From positions 104,286-168,285 of the forward strand of contig JBBRAM010000007.1 in assembly GCA_038206765.1 (NCBI GenBank): a stretch of 64,000 bases of DNA, given 5' to 3'. The DNA is from UKL13-2 sp038206765. Its GTDB lineage: Bacteria; Pseudomonadota; Gammaproteobacteria; Burkholderiales; Usitatibacteraceae. Below are positions 49,648 to 58,441 of the stretch, piece by piece; the first letter of the stretch is position 1; each line of letters begins with the position of its first letter. Made by a program: the position numbers and the translations under genes. Under the pieces are notes generated by a model. The model worked only from the letters and a program-made list of their open reading frames with translations. It was not told the DNA's origin and made no database searches.

Positions 49648-51825
49648 TCACACCTTGGCGGGCGATTCAAATTTCACTGTATCCATAAATGCTGTTTTAT
49701 CGTTAGGACCAGGTTCAGGCTGCGCCACTGAAAACCGCACCGTCTCGGCAAAGGCTGTGCTGCTGATATCTGGCACTAGCGGCACCGGGGTCGGTGTGGC
49801 CGCCCACGCCGCATGGTTTACGGCCGAGGCATCTGGCGCCGGGCCGACATCGCGAACTTTCATTATTAAGCCGGTAATCAGGTCGAGCTGCCCCTGAATT
49901 TTTTTACGTTCCGCTTCCAGCTTGGCGACCTCTTCTTTCATGGCGCTGGCGCGCTCGTTGATCTTGGCGAGCGTAGCAAGCCTAGCCTCCAGCTGGGCTT
50001 TGTGGTCGCGAATCTGTGTTTCGAGGGGCAACGGAACGGCCGCTAGCCAACGCTCGGTATCGGCGCGCGCTTCGTTAAAAATCTTGCGAGCCTGGTCGAT
50101 TAACATGCTCCAATAGCGCCGGATCATGGGCGTTTTGGCGCGCCCAACGATGTTGAGCGGGTCTTTACAAAATTGCTCGGTTTCATAAACCAACAATTTT
50201 AGCTTGTTGCGCGGCCCTTCAAAATCGAGTGGCGGCATTTCCATTTTTTCAAACTGGAACCGCTCATGGAATGTGTTGTAAACCCCTTCCATCAAGCGCA
50301 ACACATCTTCACCAGCAAGCGTGACACCACTAAACTCTGTGTTAATGCGCTTAATCAGGTCTCGCATTCCCTTCGTGAGCCCCATGGTGGTCCATGAATC
50401 GCTGATCGCCTGACGGCTTTGCGAACACAAAATATCCAATTTGGCGGGATTAAAAACATCAATGACGGCATTACGCTTTTGATTAAACGCGGCGCGCTGC
50501 GTTTTGTATTCACCCAATGCGGCGTTGTAGCTTTCTTTTTCGGCACTGACCTTTTGCCAAAGTTTCATCGTGAGGTCGCGCCCTTTGCCCGCCAGCAAGT
50601 TGAGCTCGGCAAGCTGCACTTTATTGGCTTCGAGTTTTTGCGAACAACTACGATGGCTCGTCACCATCATGGTGCCAATTTCATTGGTAACGGCTTTGGC
50701 CAAAATTTGACGTTTGATCGGAATAATTTTGGTGGCTAGATAACTTTCCAAGCGACCAATGCCCGAACGCTCAACCATCTCTGGATCATCTTTGATCCGC
50801 CCAACCAACGCTTTTTGCGCCGACACCGCAAATACTTTATCGCTCGTTAAATGCAATTGCTCACAAGTGGTTTCGATCATGCGCGTTACACCAAGCTGAA
50901 TTTCAGCTTCGGTCTTAAGCTCGTCCCACATGAGATCAATCTTGTTGAGCACCGCCATTTTCGCGGGTAGTGCTGATTTTACATAGCGCTCCCAAATTTC
51001 TAAATCGCTTTTCGTCACACCCGTATCAATGCCAAGCAAAAATAACACGGCATGAGCATTGGGCACCGTCGACAGGGTTAGCTCGGGCTCCAAGCCAAGC
51101 GCGTTTAAACCCGGCGTATCCAGCACCGATAATCCGCTCGTCAGCAGCGGGTGCGGATAATTAATGATGGCGTAGCGCCATGCGGGCACCTCGACCACAT
51201 CGTCTTCATTTGGCGCTGCGCCCGAATCATCGAACATGGGAATCAAGCCCATCATGCGAGCATCCAGCGCGTAAACGCGTTTGGTGTCTGCCAAGGCAGA
51301 TAGCGCTTGTTTCATCTGTTTCGAATCATCGATATTTAAACGAATTTTCGACCATTCCACCGGCATGTTTTTAAGTTGCGAAATCGATTCATCTCGATAG
51401 CGGGTTTCAACTGACAAGAGCTTCAGGTAGGGCTCTTCATTCGGGTCATGAAAAATTTCGGTGGGGCACATCGTAGTGCGACCCACATCGGACGGTAGCA
51501 AGCGTTCTTTAAAACTGGAAAAAAACAGCGCGTTTATAAGTTCAGATTTACCGCGCGAGAACTCGGCCAAAAACGCCAGCAGCATATGGCCTTTATTGAG
51601 CGTTTCCAGCAGATCGTAAAACCTGATCGACTGTTGAACATCGAGCTGATTCGTCTGTTCCAACCAATCATGATAGTCATGCACAGCGCGCGACAACGCG
51701 GTGCGCCAATCATGGTATCGGGCAATTTCAGATTCAAAGCGAGAAGTGGGTTCCACAGTTTTTATGGTTGCCGCCTTAGATAAAAATTTAGGAATATTTT
51801 CAAATTGTTGAACGACAAATATCAT
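49648..51825 (-). CDS. Dynamin-like GTPase
   Basis: A 725-residue large GTPase. G1 is AEFSRGKSELINALFF (about 87-102), with Glu after GKS in place of the usual Ser/Thr. G2 is probably in GRTTMCPTEIF, G3 is VLDTPGLN (about 238) and G4 is NKID (about 291). A helical bundle of about 300 residues and a coiled coil near 630-700 (RDHKAQLEARLATLAKINERASAMKEEVAKLEAERKKIQGQ) follow. No membrane segment is evident. Such proteins may remodel or protect membranes. A GTG at 51756 is an alternative start that removes 23 weak residues. Confidence 0.88.
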   Translation of the reverse strand: MIFVVQQFENIPKFLSKAATIKTVEPTSRFESEIARYHDWRTALSRAVHDYHDWLEQTNQLDVQQSIRFYDLLETLNKGHMLLAFLAEFSRGKSELINALFFSSFKERLLPSDVGRTTMCPTEIFHDPNEEPYLKLLSVETRYRDESISQLKNMPVEWSKIRLNIDDSKQMKQALSALADTKRVYALDARMMGLIPMFDDSGAAPNEDDVVEVPAWRYAIINYPHPLLTSGLSVLDTPGLNALGLEPELTLSTVPNAHAVLFLLGIDTGVTKSDLEIWERYVKSALPAKMAVLNKIDLMWDELKTEAEIQLGVTRMIETTCEQLHLTSDKVFAVSAQKALVGRIKDDPEMVERSGIGRLESYLATKIIPIKRQILAKAVTNEIGTMMVTSHRSCSQKLEANKVQLAELNLLAGKGRDLTMKLWQKVSAEKESYNAALGEYKTQRAAFNQKRNAVIDVFNPAKLDILCSQSRQAISDSWTTMGLTKGMRDLIKRINTEFSGVTLAGEDVLRLMEGVYNTFHERFQFEKMEMPPLDFEGPRNKLKLLVYETEQFCKDPLNIVGRAKTPMIRRYWSMLIDQARKIFNEARADTERWLAAVPLPLETQIRDHKAQLEARLATLAKINERASAMKEEVAKLEAERKKIQGQLDLITGLIMKVRDVGPAPDASAVNHAAWAATPTPVPLVPDISSTAFAETVRFSVAQPEPGPNDKTAFMDTVKFESPAKV

Positions 51826-51931
51826 TACCTGAATCAGCCATTGCGATTGAACTCATTAATTTCGAACTCATTCGGCGCAACGGACACAAAATTTTCCATA
51901 TCCTACACCTAGTTAGGCGTGCCCGGCATCC

Positions 51932-52519
51932 CTAAATAGGCAAATCCCTCAGGATTTGGCGAACCGTGCCCTCAAGCAGCGCAATCGGCAACATCAACAA
52001 TACCTGCAATGCGATCAGCAATACCATTGGTGAAAGATCAACGCCGCCCACCAATGGAATGATGCGCTGGAAAGGCCGTAAAAACGGCTTGCCCAGCGAA
52101 TCAAAGAAAGGCTGGATCGGATGATGCGGATTCACCCACGATAACACTGCTTGAACTACTACGACGCCTATCAATAAGTAGATCGAAAGTTTAATCACCA
52201 TCACCAGCCCGTATGCCACTAATGCCGCCCAAAAAATCGGATTTTCAACGGATGCCGCACCCAAGAGCGCTAAAACTACGCCCCAAAGCGCGATTTCAAC
52301 CAACCAAGCAACGATTAGCGAGGCGCTATCGAGGCCGAACAGTTGCGGGACGATTCGGCGCGTTGGCTTTACCGCCCAGTCAGTGAACGCGACGACAAAT
52401 TGCGCAATCGGATTACGAAACGATGCACGAAATGCCTGCGCATAAAACCGCATCAACACCGCCAACACAAACAGATTCACCAGCGTCGTGAGTATATAAA
52501 TAACGGCTTGGATTAACAT
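51932..52519 (-). CDS. YggT-family membrane protein
   Basis: The 195-residue protein has two copies of the YggT unit, each with membrane helices: ILTTLVNLFVLAVLMRFYAQAFRASFRNPIAQFVVAFTDW and LIGVVVVQAVLSWVNPHHPIQPFFDSLGKPFLRPFQRIIP. The family is linked to osmotic shock tolerance in E. coli and to cell division or photosystem factors in other lineages. It follows proC by 75 bases on the minus strand, the conserved yggS-proC-yggT order. Confidence 0.92.
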   Translation of the reverse strand: MLIQAVIYILTTLVNLFVLAVLMRFYAQAFRASFRNPIAQFVVAFTDWAVKPTRRIVPQLFGLDSASLIVAWLVEIALWGVVLALLGAASVENPIFWAALVAYGLVMVIKLSIYLLIGVVVVQAVLSWVNPHHPIQPFFDSLGKPFLRPFQRIIPLVGGVDLSPMVLLIALQVLLMLPIALLEGTVRQILRDLPI

Positions 52520-52594
52520 GAATGGCGCACTTCCAGCATCAGTGTGCCGAGCTTTCCTTCATAATCCCGACGGCAATATTGCAAATTGTTTTTC

Positions 52595-53440
52595 CTATTC
52601 ATTTTTGAGAGCTTCGCCCAGTTCACGTGATCGAGCACAAGCCGCCTTTACGCCATCGATAAAGTTAGACTTTAACGCAACGCCATCAAAATATTCAATG
52701 GCTCGCTCTGTTGTGCCGTGTTTAGAAGTGACTTTCGCGCGTAACTGCGCAGGTGAATCTGTACTTTGTGCTGCCAATTTTGCACCGCCTAAAAAGGTTT
52801 CCTGCGCAAATAGCCGCGCTGCATCCGTTGGAAATCCCAGCTCTATTGCCGCCGTCTCCAACGCCTCTATTAAATAAAACACGTAAGCGGGGCCGCTACC
52901 CGAAACAGCGGTCACCGCGTTCAACATATCCTCGCTCTCAAACCAAACCGTTTTACCAACAGCGCCCAGCAAATTTTCGGCAAGCGCCCGAGCACTAGCC
53001 GACACATTCGGCGGCGCATAAAGCCCTGTGATGCCCGCTTGAATCAGCGCCGGGGTATTGGGCATGGTGCGGACAATCTGCGCGTATGGTTGCTGCACTG
53101 TGCCAAGCCAGTGCGCCATTGATTCAACACCGACGCCGGCGGCAATGCTAATCACTAACTGATGCCTCAGTTTGCCCGCCAACGGTGCCAGCGCCGCTCT
53201 CATCATTTGTGGTTTTACCGCCAATACAATCGCCGTTGCCTCCAGCACGGTTTCCATGGCGAGCTCATTGACTTCGGGCACTGCCGAAACGCCCCATTCC
53301 TTGATCCTGGCGCGGGCAGGCTCAAAAGGATCAATTACCCAACAATCACCGGGCGCTTGGCCTTTGGCAATCAGGCCGCCCAGAATAGCTTGGCTCATAT
53401 TGCCGCCGCCGATGAAAACAAGTTTGATCGTTTCAGACAT
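52595..53440 (-). CDS. proC: Pyrroline-5-carboxylate reductase
   Basis: ProC reduces pyrroline-5-carboxylate to proline with NAD(P)H. The 281 residues show IKLVFIGGGNMSQAILGGLIAKG (dinucleotide site), VRTMPNTPALIQAGITGLYA and VSGSGPAYVFYLIEALETAAIELGFP, the ProC signature. The ATG shares its A with the yggS stop (TAATG), so translation is coupled. Confidence 0.96.
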   Translation of the reverse strand: MSETIKLVFIGGGNMSQAILGGLIAKGQAPGDCWVIDPFEPARARIKEWGVSAVPEVNELAMETVLEATAIVLAVKPQMMRAALAPLAGKLRHQLVISIAAGVGVESMAHWLGTVQQPYAQIVRTMPNTPALIQAGITGLYAPPNVSASARALAENLLGAVGKTVWFESEDMLNAVTAVSGSGPAYVFYLIEALETAAIELGFPTDAARLFAQETFLGGAKLAAQSTDSPAQLRAKVTSKHGTTERAIEYFDGVALKSNFIDGVKAACARSRELGEALKNE

Positions 53441-54174
53441 TAATTCCTAGCTCCGAAAATAGCACTGCCAATTCTGATCATCGTTGAGCCCTCTTCGATC
53501 GCGACTTTGAAATCTTGCGACATGCCCATCGACAGCGTATCAATCATCATGCCCGAACGCGGCGGGCGACGCTGCAACGTCAGCCATAACGCATACATTT
53601 TCTGAAATTGCGCCCGTTGCGCCGCGATATCCGGCGTGTTTTCGATAATCGCCATCAGGCCACGTAAGTTGAGATTCGGCAAGGCACTAATCTCTGCGGC
53701 AAGACTCAGCGTCTGTTGCGGATCAACGCCGCTTTTGCTGGCTTCACCGCTGATATTTACTTGGACGCAGACATTGAGTGGCGCCATATTGGAATCGCGC
53801 TGATTTGACAGTGCGGCCGCAATTTTCAATCGATCCACACCGTGCACCCAGTCAAAATGCTGCGCCACCAGTTTGGCCTTGTTGCTCTGCAAAGGACCGA
53901 TGAAATGCCAAACCATTCCGTTCGCGCGCGTAAGCCCAAGTGCCGCTAGTTCGGCCACCTTGGCCACACCTTCCTGCACGTAATTTTCCCCAAAATGCCG
54001 TTGTCCGGCTTGGTATGCTTCCAATATGACCGCAGCCGGTTTGGTTTTTGAGACAGCGATCAACTCGACGTTTTGGTGTAAGTTTTGACCTAAACCTGCC
54101 AACCGTCCCGCAATCGCGGCATCTTTCTCGCGGTGAATTTGTTGCAAGTTCGCTTCGATTGGGGACATAATCAT
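53440..54174 (-). CDS. yggS: PLP-binding protein YggS (PLPBP)
   Basis: YggS is a single-domain alanine-racemase-fold protein that holds pyridoxal 5'-phosphate and takes part in PLP homeostasis without known catalysis. The 244 residues contain the PLP lysine in ELIAVSKTKPAAVI, HFGENYVQEG, WHFIGPLQSNKAKLV and MIDTLSMGMSQDFKVAIEEGSTMIRIGSAIFG. The start is ATG at 54174 or 54168. Divergent to pilT. Confidence 0.96.
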   Translation of the reverse strand: MIMSPIEANLQQIHREKDAAIAGRLAGLGQNLHQNVELIAVSKTKPAAVILEAYQAGQRHFGENYVQEGVAKVAELAALGLTRANGMVWHFIGPLQSNKAKLVAQHFDWVHGVDRLKIAAALSNQRDSNMAPLNVCVQVNISGEASKSGVDPQQTLSLAAEISALPNLNLRGLMAIIENTPDIAAQRAQFQKMYALWLTLQRRPPRSGMMIDTLSMGMSQDFKVAIEEGSTMIRIGSAIFGARN

Positions 54175-54199
54175 TGAGTGGGTTCACGGCGTGTATTCA

Positions 54200-54231
54200 T
54201 TGCGCGTCAAGCGCAAATTCGTGGGTACAAT
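54200..54231. promoter_or_regulatory. Palindrome and -10-like box upstream of pilT
   Basis: TTGCGC (54200-54205) and GCGCAA (54211-54216) form a perfect 6-bp inverted repeat with a five-base centre in the yggS-pilT divergent region. TACAAT (54226-54231) follows and could be the -10 of pilT; no good -35 stands at the standard distance. AAGGAAAG lies just before the pilT ATG. Confidence 0.35.
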
Positions 54232-54273
54232 TACAGGATAATTCGAGAATAAAACCGTTCAAGGAAAGTATAA

Positions 54274-55314
54274 ATGGAAATCGCAGAACTCTTAGCCTTC
54301 GGCGTAAAAAACAAAGCTTCCGACTTGCATCTATCCGCAGGCTTGCCACCGATGATTCGCGTTCACGGTGATGTGCGCCGCATCAATGTCCCGGCGCTAA
54401 GTCACGATGATGTGCACGGCATGGTCTATGACATCATGAACGACGGTCAGCGCAAAATGTACGAAGAGAATTTGGAATGCGACTTTTCGTTCGAGATTCC
54501 GAATTTGGCGCGGTTCCGGGTGAATGCGTTTAATCACCAGCGCGGTTCCGGCGCGGTGATGCGGACAATCCCATCGAAAATTTTGTCCCTTGAAGAATTG
54601 AATTGTCCGAAGATTTTTTCCGAATTGGCGATGACCCCGCGCGGCATGGTGCTGGTGACGGGCCCAACCGGTTCAGGCAAATCCACGACGCTGGCCGCGA
54701 TGGTGAATTATGTGAACGAAAACGAATTTGGCCATGTACTGACGGTTGAAGACCCGATTGAATTCGTACATGAGTCTAAAAAATGCTTGGTCAATCAACG
54801 GGAAGTCGGCCCGCACACCTTGTCGTTCGCCAATGCCCTGAGATCCGCGCTGCGCGAGGATCCGGACATTATTTTGGTGGGCGAGATGCGCGATTTGGAA
54901 ACAATCCGCTTGGCGATGACAGCGGCTGAAACCGGCCATTTGGTGTTCGGTACACTGCATACCTCATCAGCCGCCAAAACAGTAGATCGAATTATTGACG
55001 TATTTCCCGCTGCTGAAAAAGAAATGATCCGCGCGATGTTATCAGAGAGCTTGCGGGCGGTGATTTCACAAACCTTGTGCAAAACCAAAGACGGCCAAGG
55101 CCGCGTTGCGGCGCATGAAATCATGATCGGCACGCCGGCGATTCGCAACTTGATCCGCGAGGCAAAAGTGGCGCAAATGTATTCCGCGATTCAAACCGGG
55201 CAGGCAATCGGCATGCAGACAATGGATCAAAATTTAGCCGACTTGGTGCGTCGTAACGTAATCAGCGTGGCTGAAGCACGGAACAAAGCGTCCAATAAAG
55301 ACGCTTTCAACTAA
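54274..55314 (+). CDS. pilT: Type IV pilus retraction ATPase PilT
   Basis: PilT powers pilus retraction and twitching motility. The 346 residues have the N-terminal PAS-like domain (MEIAELLAFGVKNKASDLHLSAGLPPMIRVHGD), Walker A GPTGSGKSTTLA (about 133), the Asp box, Walker B ILVGEMRDLETIRLAMTAAETGHLV and His box TLHTSSAAKTVDRIID. The AIRNLIREAKVAQMYSAIQTG motif completes PilT. It is followed after 62 bases by pilU. Confidence 0.97.
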   Translation: MEIAELLAFGVKNKASDLHLSAGLPPMIRVHGDVRRINVPALSHDDVHGMVYDIMNDGQRKMYEENLECDFSFEIPNLARFRVNAFNHQRGSGAVMRTIPSKILSLEELNCPKIFSELAMTPRGMVLVTGPTGSGKSTTLAAMVNYVNENEFGHVLTVEDPIEFVHESKKCLVNQREVGPHTLSFANALRSALREDPDIILVGEMRDLETIRLAMTAAETGHLVFGTLHTSSAAKTVDRIIDVFPAAEKEMIRAMLSESLRAVISQTLCKTKDGQGRVAAHEIMIGTPAIRNLIREAKVAQMYSAIQTGQAIGMQTMDQNLADLVRRNVISVAEARNKASNKDAFN

Positions 55315-55376
55315 ACGCGTTTATATTAACAAAAAGAGGGAATTAAGCGCACGCTTAACTCCCGCTAGGAGAAACC

Positions 55377-56516
55377 ATGGAACGCGAACAAGCCCTCAAA
55401 TTTGTGCACGAGTTATTGCGTGCCATGATCGCCAAAAAAGGCTCCGATCTATTTCTCACCGCAGGCTTTCCACCTGCGATGAAAATCGACGGAAAAATGA
55501 CGCCGGTTTCATCGTCAAGCTTATCGCCCGTCCATACCGGCGAAATCGCGCGGTCCGTGATGACGGATAAGCAAACTGCTGAATTCGAAGCTACGAAAGA
55601 ATGTAATTTTGCGATCTCGCCGGCGGGCATTGGCCGCTTCCGCGTGAATGCGTTTTTCCAGCAGGGGCGGATTGGTTTGGTGATGCGGACCATCACCACC
55701 ACAATCCCTAAAATGGAAGATTTAAATCTTCCGGAAGTACTCAAAGATGTTTGTATGACCAAACGCGGTTTGGTGATTTTGGTCGGGGGTACGGGCTCCG
55801 GTAAATCCACCTCGCTGGCTGCGATGGTCGGTTATCGGAACGAAAATACGTTTGGTCACATCATCACCATTGAAGATCCGGTTGAGTATGTGCATGAACA
55901 TAGAAACTGCGTGGTCACACAACGCGAAATCGGCGTGGATACCGATAACTGGTTTGCGGCATTGAAGAACACGTTGCGGCAAGCGCCGGACGTAATTTTG
56001 ATTGGTGAGATTCGCGACCGCGAGACCATGGACTACGCAATTGCGTTCGCCGAAACTGGCCACTTGTGTATGTCCACCCTGCACGCCAACTCGACCAACC
56101 AAGCGTTGGACCGCATCATCAACTTCTTCCCAGAAGAGCGCCGACATCAATTGCTAATGGATTTATCGCTCAACTTGAAGGCGTTCATTTCGCAGCGTTT
56201 AATTCCAAAAAAGGAAGGCAAAGGCCGTGTCGCCGCGATCGAAATTTTGCTTAATTCGCCATTGATTCAAGATTTGATTTTCAAAGGTGAAGTGCATGAA
56301 ATCAAAGAGGTGATGAAGCGTTCACGTGAAATCGGTATGCAGACATTCGACATGGCGCTGTTCGATTTATACGAAGCCGATTTAATTTCGTATGAGGACG
56401 CCCTGCGTAACGCCGATTCACTCAACGATCTGCGTTTGAAAATTAAACTCGAGGGAAAATCTTCCAAAGAGAAAGATCTGGCGTCCGGCTTGGAGCATTT
56501 GGAAATTGTTAAATAG
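55377..56516 (+). CDS. pilU: Type IV pilus retraction ATPase PilU
   Basis: PilU is the PilT paralogue that assists retraction under load. The 379 residues contain Walker A GGTGSGKSTSLA, Walker B DVILIGEIRDRETMDYAIAFAETGHLCMSTLHANSTNQALDRI, and the PilU-type C-terminus with IGMQTFDMALFDLYEADLISYEDALRNADS. AGGAG precedes the ATG. The order pilT-pilU is conserved. Confidence 0.96.
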   Translation: MEREQALKFVHELLRAMIAKKGSDLFLTAGFPPAMKIDGKMTPVSSSSLSPVHTGEIARSVMTDKQTAEFEATKECNFAISPAGIGRFRVNAFFQQGRIGLVMRTITTTIPKMEDLNLPEVLKDVCMTKRGLVILVGGTGSGKSTSLAAMVGYRNENTFGHIITIEDPVEYVHEHRNCVVTQREIGVDTDNWFAALKNTLRQAPDVILIGEIRDRETMDYAIAFAETGHLCMSTLHANSTNQALDRIINFFPEERRHQLLMDLSLNLKAFISQRLIPKKEGKGRVAAIEILLNSPLIQDLIFKGEVHEIKEVMKRSREIGMQTFDMALFDLYEADLISYEDALRNADSLNDLRLKIKLEGKSSKEKDLASGLEHLEIVK

Positions 56517-56547
56517 TTGGCTTGCAGAGTTGCGCGAGGAGACAAAA

Positions 56548-56901
56548 ATGCAAAAATGGACGACGGGTTTGCTCACATAGGTGTTGGTTACTGTGCTCGG
56601 TGGCTGCACGGTTTTAGGGTTGGTTGCCGAAGCTAAGCTGGAATACAACGACAGCCCCGCACCCTTGGCGGGCACGGCCCGCTACTCCGCCGCAATGGCA
56701 AAGCTCAACACAAAATCTCCCTCAGACATTGGTCTAGATTTAGATGTTGCCGTCATCAAGAAAGCTATGGCGACGGTAACCCCTACAAAAGCGGCGCTTG
56801 AATTTCGTGATGTTCCTGAATGTGCTGACGACTTGGTAAAGGTCTGTTCGGCACTTAATGGTTGCAAATGCGAAGCCAAGCGTACCAAAGAAAAACCCTA
56901 A
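56548..56901 (+). pseudogene. Small lipoprotein gene interrupted by an amber codon
   Basis: From ATG 56548, with GAGGAGA just upstream, the frame reads MQKWTTGLLT, then TAG (56578-56580). It continues without another stop as VLVTVLGGCTVLGLVAEAKLEYND to 56901. Ignoring the TAG gives a 117-residue lipoprotein with a normal signal and lipobox LGGC. The rest is a short hydrophilic domain (FRDVPECADDLVKVCSALNGCKCEAKR) with four cysteines. A nonsense mutation, a sequencing error, or rarely amber suppression would explain it. A GTG at 56581 could restart but would lack most of the signal. Function unknown. Confidence 0.75.
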
Positions 56902-56961
56902 AAATGAATGCGGTGATTGGCGAGCGTTTTAATGGCTTCTAGATAGGGTTTCGAGGCTAGA

Positions 56962-57102
56962 TCAAAGCAAATGCCGAAATGCGCTCAACAGCGAATACCC
57001 AACGCTTGCGACTAGTATGACTAATGTGGCAACCAAAGGCTTTTCCAAATTATTGGTGGCATCTGCGCCGAGCCTTGCTAAATTTTCTTGAAACCGCTTC
57101 AT
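56962..57102 (-). CDS. 46-residue single-span membrane protein
   Basis: A short gene with a textbook AAGGAG six bases before the ATG. It encodes MKRFQENLARLGADATNNLE then a membrane helix (PLVATLVILVASVGYSLLSAF) and RHLL. The basic N-terminus and single hydrophobic span fit small inner-membrane proteins. It is divergent to an AraC-type gene, and three 21-bp-spaced direct repeats lie between them. I do not recognise the family. Confidence 0.6.
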   Translation of the reverse strand: MKRFQENLARLGADATNNLEKPLVATLVILVASVGYSLLSAFRHLL

Positions 57103-57189
57103 GATGAACTCCTTGTTAGACTGCGTTTTGTGTTCAACAAATTATCTTTTAAACACAACAACAGTATGGTGTTCCGAGAAGCGGGCTTC

Positions 57190-57251
57190 TTGAACAAACC
57201 TGTCGAGTTGTTGAATAAACTGGCTATTCAATTGAACAAATCGGCTATTCT
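57190..57251. promoter_or_regulatory. Three direct repeats with 21-bp period, candidate AraC-type operator
   Basis: TTGAACAAA, TTGAATAAA and TTGAACAAA start at 57190, 57211 and 57232, exactly 21 bp apart. The last two units continue alike (GGCTATTC at 57222-57229 and 57243-57250). Direct half-sites two helical turns apart are the classic arrangement for AraC dimers. The array ends seven bases before the AraC-type start codon. Confidence 0.6.
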
Positions 57252-57257
57252 TGGCGG

Positions 57258-58046
57258 ATGATACGAATCGCCACGCCCAACACCGCGCCCAAAATCCATA
57301 TCTACACATGGCCTGAACGGTTTTTATACCTCGGCCCCAGCACCCGCACGTCAATGCATCGCAATCACGCTGCCACATGGATAGTGGCGTTTCAGGGCAA
57401 GCTACGGGTGACGTTATCGTCTGGTACTGTGTTGGAAAACGAAGTGATTTATGTGCCGGCAGAAACAGAGTTTGCCACTGAGGACGCGCCATCGTTGATC
57501 GCTGCTTTGTACTGGGAAACCGAGAGCGAGAGCTTCCAGCGGGCTGCCACGCAATTCGATTCCGTTGCAGCGCGTGCATTTCACTGTCCGTTTAATAATC
57601 GTGATGAATTAGCGGCGCTTTATCAGCCATCAGCTTCACGGGTGCAAGCGGATGCTTTGCTCGCTAACATTTTCGGGCTGGATAAAATGGGCGGCGCGGA
57701 AGCGCATTCGCACGATCAGCGCATCAGCGAAGCACTGCAATTTTTACGCGACGCGCCGGATGCCTATGACAGTATCGATGCGTTAGCGGATCGGGTACAT
57801 CTTTCATCTTCGCGGTTCGCACATTTGTTCAAAGAGCAAGTCGGTGTGCCTGTTCGTCGTTATGTGTTGTGGCAGAAAATGCGGCGTGCACTTGATCTCG
57901 CCATGGCAGGCGATTCGCTGACCACTGCAGCGCTCTCGGCAGGCTTTGCCGATTCGGCACATTTATCTAGAACCGTGCGCGCCATCATGGGAGTCGCGCC
58001 GGAGTTCTTATTTCGGCATCGGGAGCGGTTGGTGCTGCATGAATGA
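57258..58046 (+). CDS. AraC-family transcriptional regulator
   Basis: A 262-residue protein with an N-terminal cupin-like sensing domain (WIVAFQGKLRVTLSSGTVLENEVIYVPAETEFATEDAP). Two C-terminal helix-turn-helix units follow: IDALADRVHLSSSRFAHLFKEQVGVPVRRYVLWQKMRRALDLAMAGDSLTTAALSAGFADSAHLSRTVRAIMGVAPEFLF. The ATG at 57258 has no clear Shine-Dalgarno because the repeats run up to it; a later start is possible but would cut the sensing domain. Probable targets are itself and the divergent small membrane protein. Confidence 0.88.
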   Translation: MIRIATPNTAPKIHIYTWPERFLYLGPSTRTSMHRNHAATWIVAFQGKLRVTLSSGTVLENEVIYVPAETEFATEDAPSLIAALYWETESESFQRAATQFDSVAARAFHCPFNNRDELAALYQPSASRVQADALLANIFGLDKMGGAEAHSHDQRISEALQFLRDAPDAYDSIDALADRVHLSSSRFAHLFKEQVGVPVRRYVLWQKMRRALDLAMAGDSLTTAALSAGFADSAHLSRTVRAIMGVAPEFLFRHRERLVLHE

Positions 58047-58063
58047 CCCCGAATTCTAGGTTT

Positions 58064-58087
58064 GGCGCGGCGTTCCAGCCTATTGCC
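58064..58087. repeat. Dispersed palindromic repeat, copy D (partial)
   Basis: GGCGCGGCGTTCCAGCC at 58064-58080 matches 24564-24580 at 15 of 17 positions and is followed by TATTGCC where copy C has ATTAATGCC. It stands in the gap after the AraC-type gene. Confidence 0.4.
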
Positions 58088-58133
58088 CTAGAGTTTCCGC
58101 CATTCGAAATTACGGAAAGCTAGTTTGCGCAAT

Positions 58134-58406
58134 TTATTGCTTTTGATTGCCGTGAATGAAGTGTCCTATCCAATACCCAAGCAAATAAAATTGAACCAGC
58201 CCTAGCAATCCTATAACTCCTGCTTGCAACATGCCATGCCAAGAAGCATCTGCCAAGGGTAATAGCAATAAACTAAAAGGCAGACTTATGATGAACTGAA
58301 ATATCAATTGGTCGCGAGGTTCAACAAGATAGCTAACAACCAAATAAGCTGAAAAAGCAACATACAGACCGCTAAAAAAAAGGGCATAAATATTTTGCTT
58401 TTTCAT
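58134..58406 (-). CDS. 90-residue membrane protein, unrecognised
   Basis: A small protein with three likely membrane helices: IYALFFSGLYVAFSAYLVVSYLV, LIFQFIISLPFSLLLLPLA and MLQAGVIGLLGLVQFYLLGYWIGHFI. Lys-rich N-terminus (MKKQN) and basic end. The base composition is more AT-rich than its neighbours. No family recognised; no strong Shine-Dalgarno. It precedes the rRNA methyltransferase gene region on the same strand but is read after it. Confidence 0.6.
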   Translation of the reverse strand: MKKQNIYALFFSGLYVAFSAYLVVSYLVEPRDQLIFQFIISLPFSLLLLPLADASWHGMLQAGVIGLLGLVQFYLLGYWIGHFIHGNQKQ

Positions 58407-58441
58407 GTAGCGTTCTTCATGTAAATTTATTGCGCTGCAGT

